Source: Obelidium mucronatum | Taxonomy: Eukaryota > Chytridiomycota > Chytridiomycetes > Chytridiales > Chytriomycetaceae | Length of the DNA: 64,000 bases | Direction of reading: 5' to 3' | NCBI GenBank assembly: GCA_025765595.1 | Contig: JAIVFH010000069.1 | Span: 1 to 64,000, forward strand | Shown: piece by piece, positions 44,197-56,351 of the stretch | How positions within the stretch are numbered: position 1 is the first letter of the stretch | Layout: every line of letters begins with the position of its first letter | Notes under the pieces: generated by a model | The model's database searches: none | Seen by the model: the letters and a program-made list of their open reading frames with translations, nothing else | Told to the model about the DNA's origin: nothing | Made by a program: the position numbers and the translations under genes

Positions 44197-44626
44197 ATTA
44201 TTATAGAGGGGCGGTTATTCGCAGACCTGTACATTCTAATACCTCTTGTTCATTCATTTATTTTACTTTCTTTCTTTCCGTTTCCATTTATTAACCCCGA
44301 CGCTGTGTATGGACATTATTACCCAACTTTTCCCTTTCCCTTTATTCCTATCCTTTACTTTATATCTCTGCTCCTTATTGATTTATCCCGGTCCAGTAAC
44401 TTCTTCCTTTATTTATTCTCTTTATCGATTCGCTTTTCTGCGGAAAGATACGGTACTCTCTACTTTCCTGGAAGCTCGTTATTTTGGCATGTTGTAGTAA
44501 CCACATTGTGAAATTAGTACCGATATTCTTCTTATTCCAGTCCTTGATGACTTTTCATTTATTATATCCCAAGAAAATAAACAGTGTGTATTCTTCATAG
44601 CCTTTTTATTGCAAATGTTATTAAAG
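44197..44626. other. Convergent intergenic region
   Basis: 3' regions of the CCHC gene and the converging NUBP2 gene. Pyrimidine-rich; AATAAA occurs at 44575-44580. No gene seen. Confidence 0.5.
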
Positions 44627-45765
44627 CTATTTGGAACCTTTAGCGTGAATATTCGCAATCATTCGTTCAGTCACGGTCTGGAAAACTTCGTACACTCCAC
44701 TTTCTGGAAACCCAGCCACATATCCACCCACTGTATTTCCATCGCCTGGAGTTGCACCTTCCGCGGGAACATTGGATTCAATCATGCTGACAAGGGACGG
44801 ATCGATGGGGATATAGCCCAGGAATGGTAAGTTATGTTCTTTGGCGAGAGCTTCGCCGCCTCCCTTTGAAAACAGGTTTGTGCATTCCTATTTCAAAGAA
44901 TTGTCAAAAAAAAAAACATAATATATGCCTCTGCGCGAGTGTCTTAAAACTCAACTGAACAATGCGGACACACATAACCACTCATATTCTCAACGATTCC
45001 CAAAACTTTGATTCCCACTTTGTTACAGAAACTGAGTTCCTTGCGTACATCTGCAATCGATACATCTTGTGGTGTTGTGACGAGTACAGCTCCGGTCACA
45101 TTCCATCCTTCTCGTAGGTTCTCGACTAATGCAATATGTTCATCGCCTGTTCCTGGTGGAGTGTCGATGATCAGGTAATCTAGTTTCTGGGTTCCCCAGT
45201 CAACGTCCTTGAAGGAATTGGCGGATCATGGCTGTCTTCTTGGGGCCCCGCCATCTATTTTTATATACAAGAGTGCGGAGAGAGATTGTGTTTTTAGTAT
45301 TGTTGCTTATCTTTGAGTTGATTTCAAACCACCAACACACAGTCCATAACACAACTTACATGACAGCATCGCCCTTATCTTTCAATAGAAACCCAATCGA
45401 CATGCATCCGAGGCTACCCTCAGTAGCAGCGGTTGCCACGCCTTCAGCATTTGAAACGGCTGCTGTACGCTCTTCTCGACCTTGGGCAGTGGGACTTGCA
45501 CAGGAACCCATCCTTTACTTCCTTGATGCACTCGATGTTCGGAAACACCCAAGATCCGAGGCACAGAGGGTCCCGTGAGGTCAATGTCTAGAATCCCAAC
45601 TTTGGCGCCTCCTCGAGAACCAACAGCTGTGTTGCTATTGTTGCTGCTGGCGCCGCCACCAAGGGCAAGTGCTAATGAAAGAGATGTCGATACTGTTGAT
45701 TTGCCGACTCCGCCTTTGCCTGAGAGGACAAGGATGACGTTTTCTGCGGCAGATGTTTGAGACAT
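44627..45765 (-). CDS. CFD1: Cytosolic Fe-S cluster assembly ATPase NUBP2/Cfd1 (two one-base frameshifts)
   Basis: P-loop scaffold ATPase that, with Nbp35, assembles 4Fe-4S clusters for cytosolic and nuclear proteins. Exons on the minus strand: 45765-45360, 45254-44956, 44887-44627. Motifs: deviant Walker [51 protein letters not shown], and the cluster-binding CPHC in [14 protein letters not shown]. It lacks the N-terminal four-Cys motif of Nbp35, which points to Cfd1/NUBP2. One base is missing near 45470-45482 and one is extra near 45209-45215. With both corrected all phases agree and the length is 321 residues. ATG 45765 ([10 protein letters not shown]) is preferred over an upstream in-frame ATG. 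Confidence 0.87.
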
Positions 45766-47353
45766 GTTTATTATTACCATAAAAATCACCCCAACAACCA
45801 CAACGAGTCTCTTTGGTAAAGCGATTCAGAAAGCGGGCACACTCCGGGATTGCGCTGAAAAAAATCCAGAGAGAAGCGTTCTCGCCTCTTGCACGTGCTT
45901 GAACTGCCGGCGAAACAATAATACCAGCGGCAATCAAATCATCACTGCCATTGTACCGATGCTTCAATGCCCACATACACCGCTCCAATTGAAGGATTTT
46001 GAAAACAAGCAACAGACTTGGTATCCCCTGCCGGTTTTCAAATTCCGTTAATGACGTTGCAAGTGGTGATCTTGTGATTTCAGCAACAACCAAATGATTG
46101 AACGATCGAGGCTGGTGGGTGACCGGCAATTGTTTGGAATCCAAGTGACTGGAAGATGCGAGACTTTCAATCGATGATGTTGGCGATGTGTACAAATTGG
46201 ACTTGAGTTCTCCAGTTGTGTACTTCACAACCAAATCACATTCGACGTGTTTGGGATATGCTTCTTTCGTTGCATAGTTTGGAAAACTACTCGAAAGACT
46301 GCCAATGGTGGAATTGAACAGAGTCGCAAACGCAGGTTTCAAAGAGTGATTGCTACGGAAGAGAAGGCCCCCTTTGCCGGTGCATGGAAGAAGAGGCTTC
46401 CATTCCGGAAACCAATTCTTAACTGTGGACAGAATTATGGATCGGTAGGCTGCTTCAAGTCCACTGGAGACAGCTTTGTCAATGGTGACAACCCGCTTCT
46501 CGAGATTACGCAAACTTTCTGTATTCTCCTGCAGACTCGCACGCAAACCTTCAAAGTTCTCACTCTGACTCTGACGCATGCTTGAAAGTAGTTGAAACAC
46601 CTCGGACATTCCCACTGGCTTTCCTTGATGTATTGTGACCCACGCATGTTCGTCATCAGCTTCTGGGAGTACCGACGGGGTTTCCCCACAGGATACTGGT
46701 ACAAAGGATGTCTCGGATACCAATGTCTTCATTTGTATTGCTTCCCCTGACCGATCCTCAGTTGTTGGGTCGGAAGGCGTCACTGAATCCGTTACTGCGT
46801 CGACAGCAGGGCTAGACCCTTGGTTATCATGAGCTTCAGCAAGGACCTCCGAATATGTCTTCATGGCCGGAATATTCAGTTGAATGCCAGGAAGCTCAAT
46901 GACACCTGTGGTCAAGTCGGTTGTTTCACCTTCTGTTTCGCAGTTGATAAAAATTTCGGCTGGCGGGGTGCTTGGGCCAGCAGCTGCAGCAGCAGCAGTA
47001 GCTCGCTTCTTTGTTTTTTTCTTTTTGTTTTTTGTTTGGTTCTTGCCGAGCGTGTGGCAGCCACTGTTGATTCCAAACATGCAGAGAAAGCAGCCAACTG
47101 TTGTGCCAACGTTTCCGTCATCGTACCGAAGCATCCAGCCGTTTCGTTTCAAGTCGGCGACTGTTGTTTCAGCAGTGGCGTCGAGCATGTCGACACCGTC
47201 GGTGATACTGAGATGCAAAGTACCCTGAGGGTTCAGAGCGCCGGCCAACAGGGCAAGAGCTTCTTCACTGACAACTTTAAGATCAAGGGAAATCTTCAAG
47301 GGAATAGAGGAAAGCTCTGTTGAATATGGTTGCAACAATATGGTGGTTGTCAT
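45635..47353 (-). CDS. Unrecognised protein, 572 residues, overlapping the NUBP2 start
   Basis: Single long frame from ATG 47353. Features: an N-terminal domain with [19 protein letters not shown]; a basic Lys/Ala-rich linker (about residues 108-125); an acidic Ser/Thr-rich part; a coiled-coil segment ([19 protein letters not shown], then [14 protein letters not shown]) at about 270-300; and a C-terminal domain with [15 protein letters not shown] and [13 protein letters not shown]. No family is recognised. The last 43 residues lie inside NUBP2 exon 1 in another frame and look non-coding, so the true end is probably just upstream of 45765, after an indel or missed stop. Confidence 0.55.
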   Translation of the reverse strand: MTTTILLQPYSTELSSIPLKISLDLKVVSEEALALLAGALNPQGTLHLSITDGVDMLDATAETTVADLKRNGWMLRYDDGNVGTTVGCFLCMFGINSGCHTLGKNQTKNKKKKTKKRATAAAAAAGPSTPPAEIFINCETEGETTDLTTGVIELPGIQLNIPAMKTYSEVLAEAHDNQGSSPAVDAVTDSVTPSDPTTEDRSGEAIQMKTLVSETSFVPVSCGETPSVLPEADDEHAWVTIHQGKPVGMSEVFQLLSSMRQSQSENFEGLRASLQENTESLRNLEKRVVTIDKAVSSGLEAAYRSIILSTVKNWFPEWKPLLPCTGKGGLLFRSNHSLKPAFATLFNSTIGSLSSSFPNYATKEAYPKHVECDLVVKYTTGELKSNLYTSPTSSIESLASSSHLDSKQLPVTHQPRSFNHLVVAEITRSPLATSLTEFENRQGIPSLLLVFKILQLERCMWALKHRYNGSDDLIAAGIIVSPAVQARARGENASLWIFFSAIPECARFLNRFTKETRCGCWGDFYGNNKHVSNICRRKRHPCPLRQRRSRQINSIDISFISTCPWWRRQQQQ

Positions 47354-47423
47354 TTTCCAGGAAAGTTTTTTTGAACATCATGGACAAAAAAAAGAAAGAA
47401 AGAAAGAACATCTATTTTTAGAT

Positions 47424-49458
47424 CTAATTATGCCATGCAGGATTTGCCAAAAAGAAATTTGTCTTTTCTTCAATCAAGTCTGTCAATTCAGGAGAATTCA
47501 ACTCTCTCGCCAGTCCAAGTTTGACTTGCGCATGTCGCGAATTGTTGAAATCAGGATCGAGCAGAGTAAGTTTCACTTGTTCAACATATCCTGAGCGGCA
47601 TGCAATCACATGCTTAATATTCCATCGGTCTTGGTCATCCAATCCAGGATGATGTAAAAGCTGGTCAATGTCTCCCCATTGCGGATTCCACCGCCAAATT
47701 ACTTCTCGAGGACAGATGCGAAAATCTTGCAACAGATATCGAAGAAGTTCCCCATTATTGTTGCCACACGCCACATAAAAAAGGCATTCTGATCGGGAAT
47801 AGGGATCCACTCTTGGATCAGCAAGTAGCTGCTTCACGAGTTCCAATTGATTTTCTTCCGCTGCTTGTACAAGAACATCGTTGGTTGAGCCAGATAAACC
47901 GTATCCTGAAGGATCAACACGAGGATCTTGTAACAGCAGTTGAACCAGATCCCAGTCTGCACTCCTTGCGGCGCTTACAATAACGGCATTTTTATCAACA
48001 GTCGGATTCGCTCGTCCATCTTGAATGAGAATTCTTACAATGTCAAACTGCATGTTTTGAGCTGCAACTAGACATGCAATTTGATGCTGATAAATCAGTA
48101 TTGTCTTGGAGGAGACATTGCTTGACAAGTGCAACGTTTCCAATAGAGCATGCTGCGTCGAAAATGTGGTTGAAATACATGGGGTTGGAGAGAAGAGGGC
48201 CAGGATCCACCCGAGGATGACGCAAAAGTGATGCAACCACGTCTAACTTGCAAAAGCGACCGCTACAAGCTTCAACAAGCGCCTTATTGTTTTGGGCACC
48301 AGGGTCTACTCGGCTGTCTTGAAGAAGGAGATCGACAATGTCTTGCAAACCATATTTCGCGGCACTTATTATCGCCAAGTTGTCGTTGAGAGTGGGATCA
48401 GCTTTATCGCTCTTTAATAATTCCACAAGGTGTGTGTGCCTTGGCGTTGACGTCATCCAATGGTGTGATATCAACCCACTGATGCAGTCAACAGTGGAGA
48501 AATCCATACGAGGATGGTTGAGAATAAATCGAATTTCCCGATCCGTCGAGGAATTTTGAAATACATTAGCAGTAGGCATGAAATTCGAGCGTTGCATGAA
48601 ACGCCATGCAATATCGGAGTGACCTTCTTTGAGCGCACAGCAAAGGGCTTCATTATCATCATCATCGTGGATCCGAGGATCTTCCAATAGTGCTGTGATA
48701 GCATCCAATGCTCCACTCAAAGCTGCTTTTTGTACAGCAAGACGCCCGTGACTTAGAATATACGTTTCCGACAACTGACTAGCAAGAAGTTCCCGGACAA
48801 GAAGTGTATGGTTTCCTTCACTTGCAGCCACCAACGTATTTCCATTGTGAACAAATGGCGCCAGTTCTACCAATTGCATTAGAACGTCAGCGGTTTTCTT
48901 GGAACCCTGTCGTAACGCTCTCAAGATTGGAACACATCTGAAACCTTTCAAGAATTCACGATCCTCCACCCTCGCCAAACAATCCCGGGCAATTTCTAAA
49001 TTTCCATCTGAAATTGCCTTTGCTAGATAACCAAGGTTCATTTTGACATGTGGATGAGTATCCATGAGCCAAGTATGCAGTCTGAGATATAGGGACGGAT
49101 ATAGGGGAAGATCGTATAGCTTGACTGGCGGACCGTTTACTGAATACCACGCATAAAGAGCGCACTTGTACACAAATGGGAGGTGGAACCAATCTTTCCT
49201 TGCTAACTCGATCGGGACAACCAAGCGCCAACGTTTGAGCTCAACATGTGCAATAGATTGCTTCAAATGTGCGTTTGCCAGAAAGTGGTTGTTAAGGATC
49301 GACTGGCCAAAGAGCCTGGAAGCGAGAGCGATAGATTGGAGGTGCTGGTCGATGGGTAGATAAAGGATGATCTGTTCCACTAGTTCGGCAGGAAGATTGA
49401 ATTTGCGTTCGGACTGATTGAGAGTCAGCGTGGTTCTGCTGTCTGTTGGTTCATTCAT
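47424..49458 (-). CDS. F-box-like ankyrin-repeat protein (one frameshift)
   Basis: Starts at ATG 49458. FNLPAELVEQIILYLPID (about residues 20-37) is an F-box-like helix, suggesting a substrate adaptor for an SCF ubiquitin ligase. The rest is built of degenerate ankyrin units with a repeated core DLLLQDSRVDPGAQNNKAL, VASLLRHPRVDP and VKQLLADPRVDPYSRSE. The frame shifts near 48073-48087 (one extra base), after which the repeats run on to a stop at 47424 (NPAWHN). With correction it is about 677 residues, intronless. Repeats of this DPRVDP style are common in expanded families of zoosporic fungi; that is general knowledge, not a search result. Confidence 0.75.
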
Positions 49459-49595
49459 GGCGTGGTTAATGTCAGTTTATTATTATTGAAAAGGGTTAAC
49501 TGAAGAAAGAAAGCTTCGGGAGGAAGAACATTGGGGAATATTTACAAATCACGTCAAAAACTTTGAAAAGAAGGTGTTGAAGAGAGTCGATATGA

Positions 49596-50647
49596 CTAGG
49601 CTGAAGTCTTGCCTACTGTCTTGACATTTCGCAAAGCATTTGCAACTACAACATGGCAAGTCTTTTCATGGAAACGGCACGAATCCAAACGAGTAAACAA
49701 CTTATTGCATCCTTTGCAATGAGCTTCTTTTGCACCCATTGAATGAACGCATCGCTCATGTCTCCTCAAATCATGGTTTCTCGAAAATGAGGCAGAACAG
49801 TGCGAGCATGAGAATGGACGAATACTGTTGTGGATATTCAAGTGAGAAGCGAGAAGACTGGGCTTGGCAAATTCTGTGGGAAGTTTCGAATTTTAGCTCA
49901 TATCCTTTGTGATGAACACGTTCAACAATTTTCACCTTTGGTGCAGCCTTCCCAGGTACATTTATGCATTTGTTTAGCTCGCTTAAATTCCCTTAGACTT
50001 GCACGCATAGGTAGGTGGTACAGGAGCGGTGCGACTTTGCTAACCGTTGCTGCCATTGGCGCCGCAGTCGTAACTGGGGGTGTGAGAAAAATGGGAGATT
50101 GAACCGATGGTCGACGGTCCGTGAACGGTGATGCCATGCTTCCCAAGACTGGAGAATGCAACGGCTGGAAATGGCGGTGTCCATCTTGTCCTCCGTGTCG
50201 AAGCTCCTGATACCTCCAAGCAGATTCATGGCTCTGATAGGCATGGGAAATCAATACTGGGTATCGAAACGATGGCAACTGGTCTTGATTCTGCAACGTT
50301 ACAACCGAAGGGCGAGCAAAGAGAGAAGGCAGGTTCGTTTGAGTTTCAGTAGCGGGTGGCGGCAGATAGATAGGGACAATAGGATGACTATCTAATGTTT
50401 CATGAACAGTTTCACTACAATCTTCAGAATCGTCCATCAGGCTAATTCCTCCAGCGCCCTTTGGCAATCTGGACGCTGAAGGGGACAAAGCGGGAGAAGC
50501 TCTGGGAGAAGCCAGTGTGGCACTTGGTGTGCCACATTCCAAGTCATTTAGAGAGGCAGCAGTGTTGGCAAGACCACGGAGGGCATCGGCAGCAGCCCAG
50601 AACTCAGAGGCAGACTGGAAAGCTTGAACGGTGCTTGAAGAGTCCAT
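49596..50647 (-). CDS. C2H2 zinc-finger protein, array member 1
   Basis: Exons 50647-49936 and 49873-49596, 329 residues. The N-terminal half is Ser/Pro-rich and carries the array motif KGAGGISLMDDSEDC near residue 65. The C-terminal fingers are CTWEGC (split by the intron after its second Cys, AAA G|GTGAAA), CSHCSASFSRNHDLRRHERCVH, and CKGCNKLFTRLDSCRFHEKTC. Likely a DNA-binding transcription factor. Target unknown. Confidence 0.85.
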
Positions 50648-50999
50648 CAGAACGACTGCAATCGAGTGCTTTACTGCTTTTTTTCTTGTTGTTTCGGGAA
50701 AATGCGGAAAGCCATGTGTGTTTTGTGTTTCGGGTCGGGTGGCTGAGGTGGAGATTGCTCGATTCAAAAATTTCTTGGAGATGCAAGAGGACAAGCCATC
50801 CCTCCCAACCTCATCTGCTCGCCACCTGAAGATCCAGGCGATATGAATCTTCATTATGTATTTCATGTGCACTTTGGCGGTGGATCGATGGAGGTTCAAG
50901 TCCATTGGGAGTTACACCTCAAAAAAATTCATTTATGTTGAAACTCATTGCATTTGACAAGTTATTACGACCAGCCAACTCAAACACAATTACGACCAG

Positions 51000-51762
51000 T
51001 CAACTCAAGCACGTCCTTTCGTGAAATCGAGCCGAATCAGCCCTAGCGAATCTCTTTTGGCACTTTGAACACAATGCTTCTTTGTGGTTTCCGTGGACTG
51101 TACGCTCCTGAAAAACAACCCATCAGATTTCTTACATTGAATCACTTATAAAAAGAGTGCCTCACATGCCGCCTTAAGTCGTGATTCCTTGTAAAAGCGA
51201 TCGAGCAATGCTGGCATTCATAAGGACGAACCTATTCCACGCATTATTCTCCAACAGACCTTATTTGAATATATATGATAATATGCGATTATACCATGGT
51301 ATGCACGTTTAAGTGAGCCTTTAAGAGGCTTGGTTTCGCAAACTCTGAAACGAATTTAGACGCCTTTTTACACGACTCTCTAAATTAAATAGGCACACCT
51401 TTGCCGCATCCATTCCACGAGCATATAATCATTGCTTTCCTGCTATGTGTTTTCGCTGCGATTGAATTTTGTGCAAAGCTGGGGCCATGTGGCGTTCCAA
51501 GCTCAACAAGAGGCTCAGCCACTAACGGAGGCATTGTAATAATCGAAGTTCTCCGCGAATTATGGAGAAACTCGGAATTTGGACTCATTGGTGATGGACT
51601 GTTTGGATACGTGGTAGGTGTTGTGAGTAAGTCAATTCCACCCGGGCCTTTCAGCTGCGTGGTAAACCCGGCAGCAGAGGGACGCATATAATTTAGATGC
51701 TGTGTTGAATCTTTTGAGGTTTCCATATCCTGAATTGGGGTGTGGCGACAAGCGGGTATCAT
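51000..51762 (-). CDS. C2H2 zinc-finger protein, array member 2
   Basis: Four exons (51762-51399, 51344-51295, 51231-51166, 51107-51000) give 195 residues. Motif LKGPGGIDLL stands near residue 35. Finger 1 is CSWNGC, then EFAKPSLLKAHLNVH after the conserved intron; finger 2 is CQHCSIAFTRNHDLRRH, cut by an extra intron before ERTVH; finger 3 is CSKCQKRFARADSARFHERTC. It is the most intron-rich member. Its finger sequences are closest to member 1 (EFAKPSLL in both), which suggests these neighbours are sister duplicates. Confidence 0.82.
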
Positions 51763-52262
51763 TTCAAGCGACTTGGGTGAGTATTCTGCTTGCGACGACA
51801 AGCCAGAGGATTGAACAGAGCGACATTGATGAGCCACTGATAGCGTTGGTAGCAAATAAAGACATAAGCTGGAATAGTGTGCGCAGGGTTCGTTTTAAGA
51901 AATAAACGCCCGAATTTGTGATCAAAGCGATCGCCAAAAGAAGTCAAGACACTTGAACGTATCAAGAGATCTAAATAATCAAAGCATTTTGGATTAGATT
52001 ATGTTGCAACGAAGCGACGATCGCAGGCACCTTGAGTTGACGCAAATGGATATGGCAAAGTGTGTGGCTTTTAACTGATCCGGCCACCCCCGATCAAAAC
52101 AATCCAGACATATTCTCGAAGTATCGATGCCTTGAATTCGTTTACTCAAGACTTCTTTATGACGTGTACATTTATGTCAATAGAAGTTTTATTGAGTTCT
52201 ACGGAAAGAATGAATGGTGAATAAGAAGAAGGCATAGCAAGACACCCCACAGCGAACAAATA

Positions 52263-52881
52263 TCATTTCGTGGCGGCTCTTCTTTTGCGGCAAGTTCCTT
52301 GATGTCTCTTACAGCTGTCAGTTCGGGCAAACTCTTTTCCACACTTTTGACAAGCGAAAATTCTTTGAGTCAACAAGTGTACACTGCGCTGATGCCGCAG
52401 GAGGTCATGACGCCTTGCAAACTTGATATCGCAATGTGGACAATTATGTATTTTTTCATCCGCTGACGAGTCGTCTGCGCTGGGACTGCGGGTTGGTTTG
52501 GATCTATGATGGTCCTAGCAACGACGGTAATCTAGCGCCTCGCCTTTTGATTTGAGTTTCGGGTAATTCAATGCATGATTGCGATTGAGGAGCAATGGAA
52601 TTTTCTTGAGGTGAAACATCTGATCTCGGATCTAGCCAAGAGAAGTCTGATAGGCTGTTACAAATCATGTCGTCCGAATCGATAAGCAGGTTGATACCGC
52701 CAGCACCTCTGTAAGAAGAGCTGGCAATGCTAGAAACTGATATGGCGCTATCACAGTCGAGGAGACTGGATGGTGGTGATGGGGGTGACAGTCGCCATTC
52801 AAGAGATAATATTGAATTGACATCTTTGGTGTGCATGCTTGATTGAGAGGCTTGGATAAACGGGGCTTCAGCTTGGAACAT
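52263..52881 (-). CDS. C2H2 zinc-finger protein, array member 3 (lacks finger 1; one frameshift)
   Basis: Intronless. Motif RGAGGINLLIDSDD. The fingers CPHCDIKFARRHDLLRHQRSVH and CQKCGKEFARTDSCKRHQGTC lie in another frame after an extra base near 52505-52518. There is no C-W-x-G-C first finger and no intron at that place. With the indel corrected it reads from ATG 52881 to TGA 52263. Confidence 0.72.
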
Positions 52882-53057
52882 TGGTGGGATTGACCTTTTT
52901 TTTCTTTAGCAGATGGCTTTTCAGGAAAATCAAATTCAGGGGGAGGCTCGACATCAGTTTAAAAGATTTCACAAAAATCGAAAAAAATTTGATTGGTGAT
53001 CAGCTCAAGGGAATCAACACAATTATTATTCAGCGAATTCGATGTTATATATATGTA

Positions 53058-54048
53058 CTAGAGCTTGCAAATTTTGACATGTCGCTTCATGCTGTCCACG
53101 CGACCAAACCCTTTCCCGCACACTTGACAGGCAAATACGTGCGCACCCGCTTTTACTGCATGAACACTTCGTTCGTCTTTGTAAATAGCGATAATAAAAC
53201 AATGTATGACTATTAGAAAATCTACTTTGTAAAAAGCTGGAACTTTTTTACAAGGAGATTGACTTACGGCGACTCAGGTCATGTTTCCGAGCAAAAGACA
53301 ATTCGCATACACCGCAATTGAACAGCTTCACATTCGTATGACTGTTTGAATGGGAAAGCAAATGCCAGTGTGTTTTGAAAGCTGTGGTTTCGGGGTTAAT
53401 TGTCATCAACTGTTTCATCAGTACAAATAAGGGGAAGTCCCAAACGCCATTCAAACCTTTTCCACAGCCATCCCAAGTACATATATGTCGATTATTACCA
53501 ATTCCTTTTGATGATGACGATGATGATGCGATGGAGGGCGGATTATTGTTTGTATGAATTCTGGCTGAAGATGCCTCCGACGAATCTGTGACTTTGAAAA
53601 AATGCATTCGTGACGACACTGAAGCGCTGTTCTTGAATTCACTTGGTATCGGCGGTTGACTATATGGGTGAATCAGCCGTTGAGTTTGCGAAAACCCGGC
53701 ACCAAGCAGCAGACTGCCGCCCGCAGAGTCCGCATAGTTCGAGCCAGCGAATGCCGCCGCCTGTGTTTTTGGCTCCGGCGAGTCTTCGAGAATGCTCCGC
53801 CCGCCTGGCCCAAGCATCCGAGACTGAGTAAACAGCGGCGCCTCGAGCGGGTATGTCGCCTCGGCGGCAGTCGCCAGCACGGTCAGCGGAATGCTTTCGC
53901 AGGCGGAGAGCGAATCGGCGCAGCGCGGGCGTGGCTCGAGGCTGTGTGAGTGTGGCCACGCCTTGGTGTCGTGTGGGTGAATCGCCTCGGGCGAAGCAGC
54001 TGAGGGATGCGCAGATCTTTGAATTTCTTGACTGGTCGAGGATGACAT
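53058..54048 (-). CDS. C2H2 zinc-finger protein, array member 4
   Basis: Exons 54048-53457, 53381-53268 and 53176-53058 give 274 residues. The array motif is altered to LGPGGRSILEDSPEP. Fingers: CTWDGC|AFKTHWHLLSHSNSH, CGVCELSFARKHDLSRH (split by a second intron inside the His codon) with ERSVH, and CQVCGKGFGRVDSMKRHVKIC. Part of exon 1 (53700-53960) is markedly GC-rich. Confidence 0.85.
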
Positions 54049-54335
54049 TGCGGTGTGTGAGAGCCAAGGGTTAATGCAATGGCCTATCACTTTTCCATCA
54101 AAAATCTGCAGATCTTCAACCAAAGCCCATTCAAGCCCCTCTTCACCAAGACCGACAGCAGAAAAACTCTACTGAATACTCAACGGGGCGATAAGATGCG
54201 CTTGTTCCATCCAATGATTCCAGCAGTCGCAACATTGGAAAATTGTCAGGTTAAAATATTACAGTGCCACTTTATTTAATTCTGAACCAAAAGATGTAAA
54301 CAAACCGCCACACTCAAACGAAATCACGAAGCTTA

Positions 54336-54881
54336 CTATTTCTCAAATCGGCACATCTTAGAATGCCGTCTCCAACTGTCTAATCGCCCATATTCCTTTC
54401 CACACTCGCAGGAGTACAGAGCATTACCGGCTCGCACAGAATGGACACTCTTTTCGTGTCTTCCCATATCAAATCGCCTTGTAAATGAAAGGGAACAAGA
54501 GTCATATTTGTGGATGGAAGTGCGATTGGTGGAACGTAACTTGGTATTTACAAGAATCGAACTGGATTGCACGGGCAAACTAGAAGTGGGGGATGCTACA
54601 ACAGGTTCTTGACCTGGAGGCAAGCTGCTTCGTAATAATTGAGGCGTTTCCACGCTGCCGCCTTGTGAGTCACTAATCGTCTCGTTTAAAGTGTCTCTCT
54701 GGCGGCAATCATGAATGAGGAAACAAGAATGCACCCATGGCGTAATGGAGCGTTGGGTCGACTGATAATGCAGACAAAAATTGTCAGGTCGGGTAATCTC
54801 AATCTCACCAGCAATGAGGCTGGTGAACAATTGTCGAATGGATGGCAAAGTTATGGATGGCTCGCTATCCAACGAATGCAT
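54336..54881 (-). CDS. C2H2-like protein, array member 5, with degenerate fingers
   Basis: Intronless 181-residue frame from ATG 54881. Finger 2 reads YDSCSLSFTRRFDMGRHEKSVH, with Tyr in place of the first Cys. Finger 3 reads CECGKEYGRLDSWRRHSKMC, with Cys spacing reduced by one. Finger 1 and the N-terminal array motif are absent. Either a decaying copy or a protein that no longer binds DNA in the usual way. Confidence 0.65.
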   Translation of the reverse strand: MHSLDSEPSITLPSIRQLFTSLIAGEIEITRPDNFCLHYQSTQRSITPWVHSCFLIHDCRQRDTLNETISDSQGGSVETPQLLRSSLPPGQEPVVASPTSSLPVQSSSILVNTKLRSTNRTSIHKYDSCSLSFTRRFDMGRHEKSVHSVRAGNALYSCECGKEYGRLDSWRRHSKMCRFEK

Positions 54882-55071
54882 TCAGGAAGAGGTTAAAAAA
54901 TAAATCATGGATACTTTCAGATTGTCCATTGATTTCGTGGAACAAAAATCACTCAAAAGAAAGTCAAAAAAAAAGTCAGAGGAATAATGGAGATGGGCGT
55001 CATTACAATTGCAAATTACGAACTTTATTATGCCAAAAAACATAAGATATACGTGATCAAACCAGGCGGCC

Positions 55072-55877
55072 TTAATGTTGAGCTTTCTTACAAAGGTTGG
55101 TATGCCTTTTGAGAGAATCCAACCGCCCAAAACCTCGAAAGCAAAGCTTGCACGCGAATTGAGGCTCACCATCGGGAGAAGCGTGAACTGTCCGCGCGTG
55201 TCGCATCAAGTCATGCTTCCTTGTAAACGTCAATGGGCATGATTCACAGTGGAAAGTGCGAAGATTTGTATGGTGACGGGTATGGGACATTAAATGCCAG
55301 GCAGTCTTGAAGTCCCGTCCACAGCCTTCCCAATCGCAGTGGTATTTTTTGATGTTGGCTGGTTGTGGCGGTGGTGGCGTGGTTCTCGCTTGTTGTACCT
55401 TTGATTCGTCGCAAGACGATTGGCAAGGCGATGAAGGGCATTTGTCGCTATAGTTCCCATCGAGAAACTCTTGCGGTGGAGTAGAGAGACTGGGAGATGG
55501 TCGTGTCTGCTTGTATCCGTATCGAACAATGCTGGTATGATGGGGCTGGTTGACAGTATGCTGGAAGCAGTTTTGATGAGATGAGGTAAGGACGATTGGG
55601 CTGTTGGCTGGAGGAGACGACTCTTGTGTTGCTTTGAGATGTTGGAGTTGAGGCGAAGAGAAAGGTGTCATCGGGGATGGAGGAAGTGATTCCGGCAATG
55701 CCAGTTCTTGAAGCCGCAATTGCTCCAGCTGATGGATCCATGAAGAGAGGCTGGGTAATTGAACAGCTTCGGTAGGCAAATGGCGGCTGTCATGGTGTTG
55801 CAATGGTGGAAGGTTACAAGCTGAATCTAGGCTTGCTGTTTTGATTGCTGAGTGTATTGAAGCTCAAGGGCCGGCAT
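55072..55877 (-). CDS. C2H2 zinc-finger protein, array member 6
   Basis: Intronless. Three well-formed fingers: CDWEGCGRDFKTAWHLMSHTRHH, CESCPLTFTRKHDLMRHARTVH, CKLCFRGFGRLDSLKRHTNLC. The long frame up to 55803 has no early ATG. A fitting ATG (MPALELQYTQQ) lies at 55877 in another frame, one base out near 55835-55850. No GGIxLL motif. It has a full finger 1 without the intron found in its relatives, which suggests intron loss by an RNA-mediated copy. Confidence 0.75.
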
Positions 55878-56351
55878 ATTGAGGATCCGTTTTATGATGA
55901 AAAGCAAAAGATGATGGTTGGTTCAAAAAAAAGCCGTAATCCGAAAGGACCCGAATTCGGAAATTAGCAACCCTAATTTTGAGTTGATTTGCTCTAAACG
56001 AAATTTTCACTGGTGGCGGAGAGCATGGCTTGAACCTGCGCAAGATGTCCAATATAGCTGAAATCAGGTGCTCTTCTTTTCACGACGCTACAGCAAATAT
56101 CAAGTTGGTGAGGCAATGGGGGCCCACCACAGGCATTACTGCCTTAAGCGAATTTGCATCTGAAACAAAGAAAGTGGCGATGAAAAACAAAACACCAAGT
56201 CGGAAATATTCATGACAAATCCCAACTCAAACCGGAAAGCAGCTCATGACTGCCTGTCCCAACCATTGCGATATTTAAAAAGTTCGACTCAAACTAGTTT
56301 TGTTGAAGCATGCACAAAAACGAAATTAATATTTATTAAATAAATCTAGGT

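Noticed and set aside
55990..56070. Possible tRNA around GGCTTGAACC
   Set aside because: B-box-like string only; no pairing acceptor or D arms.
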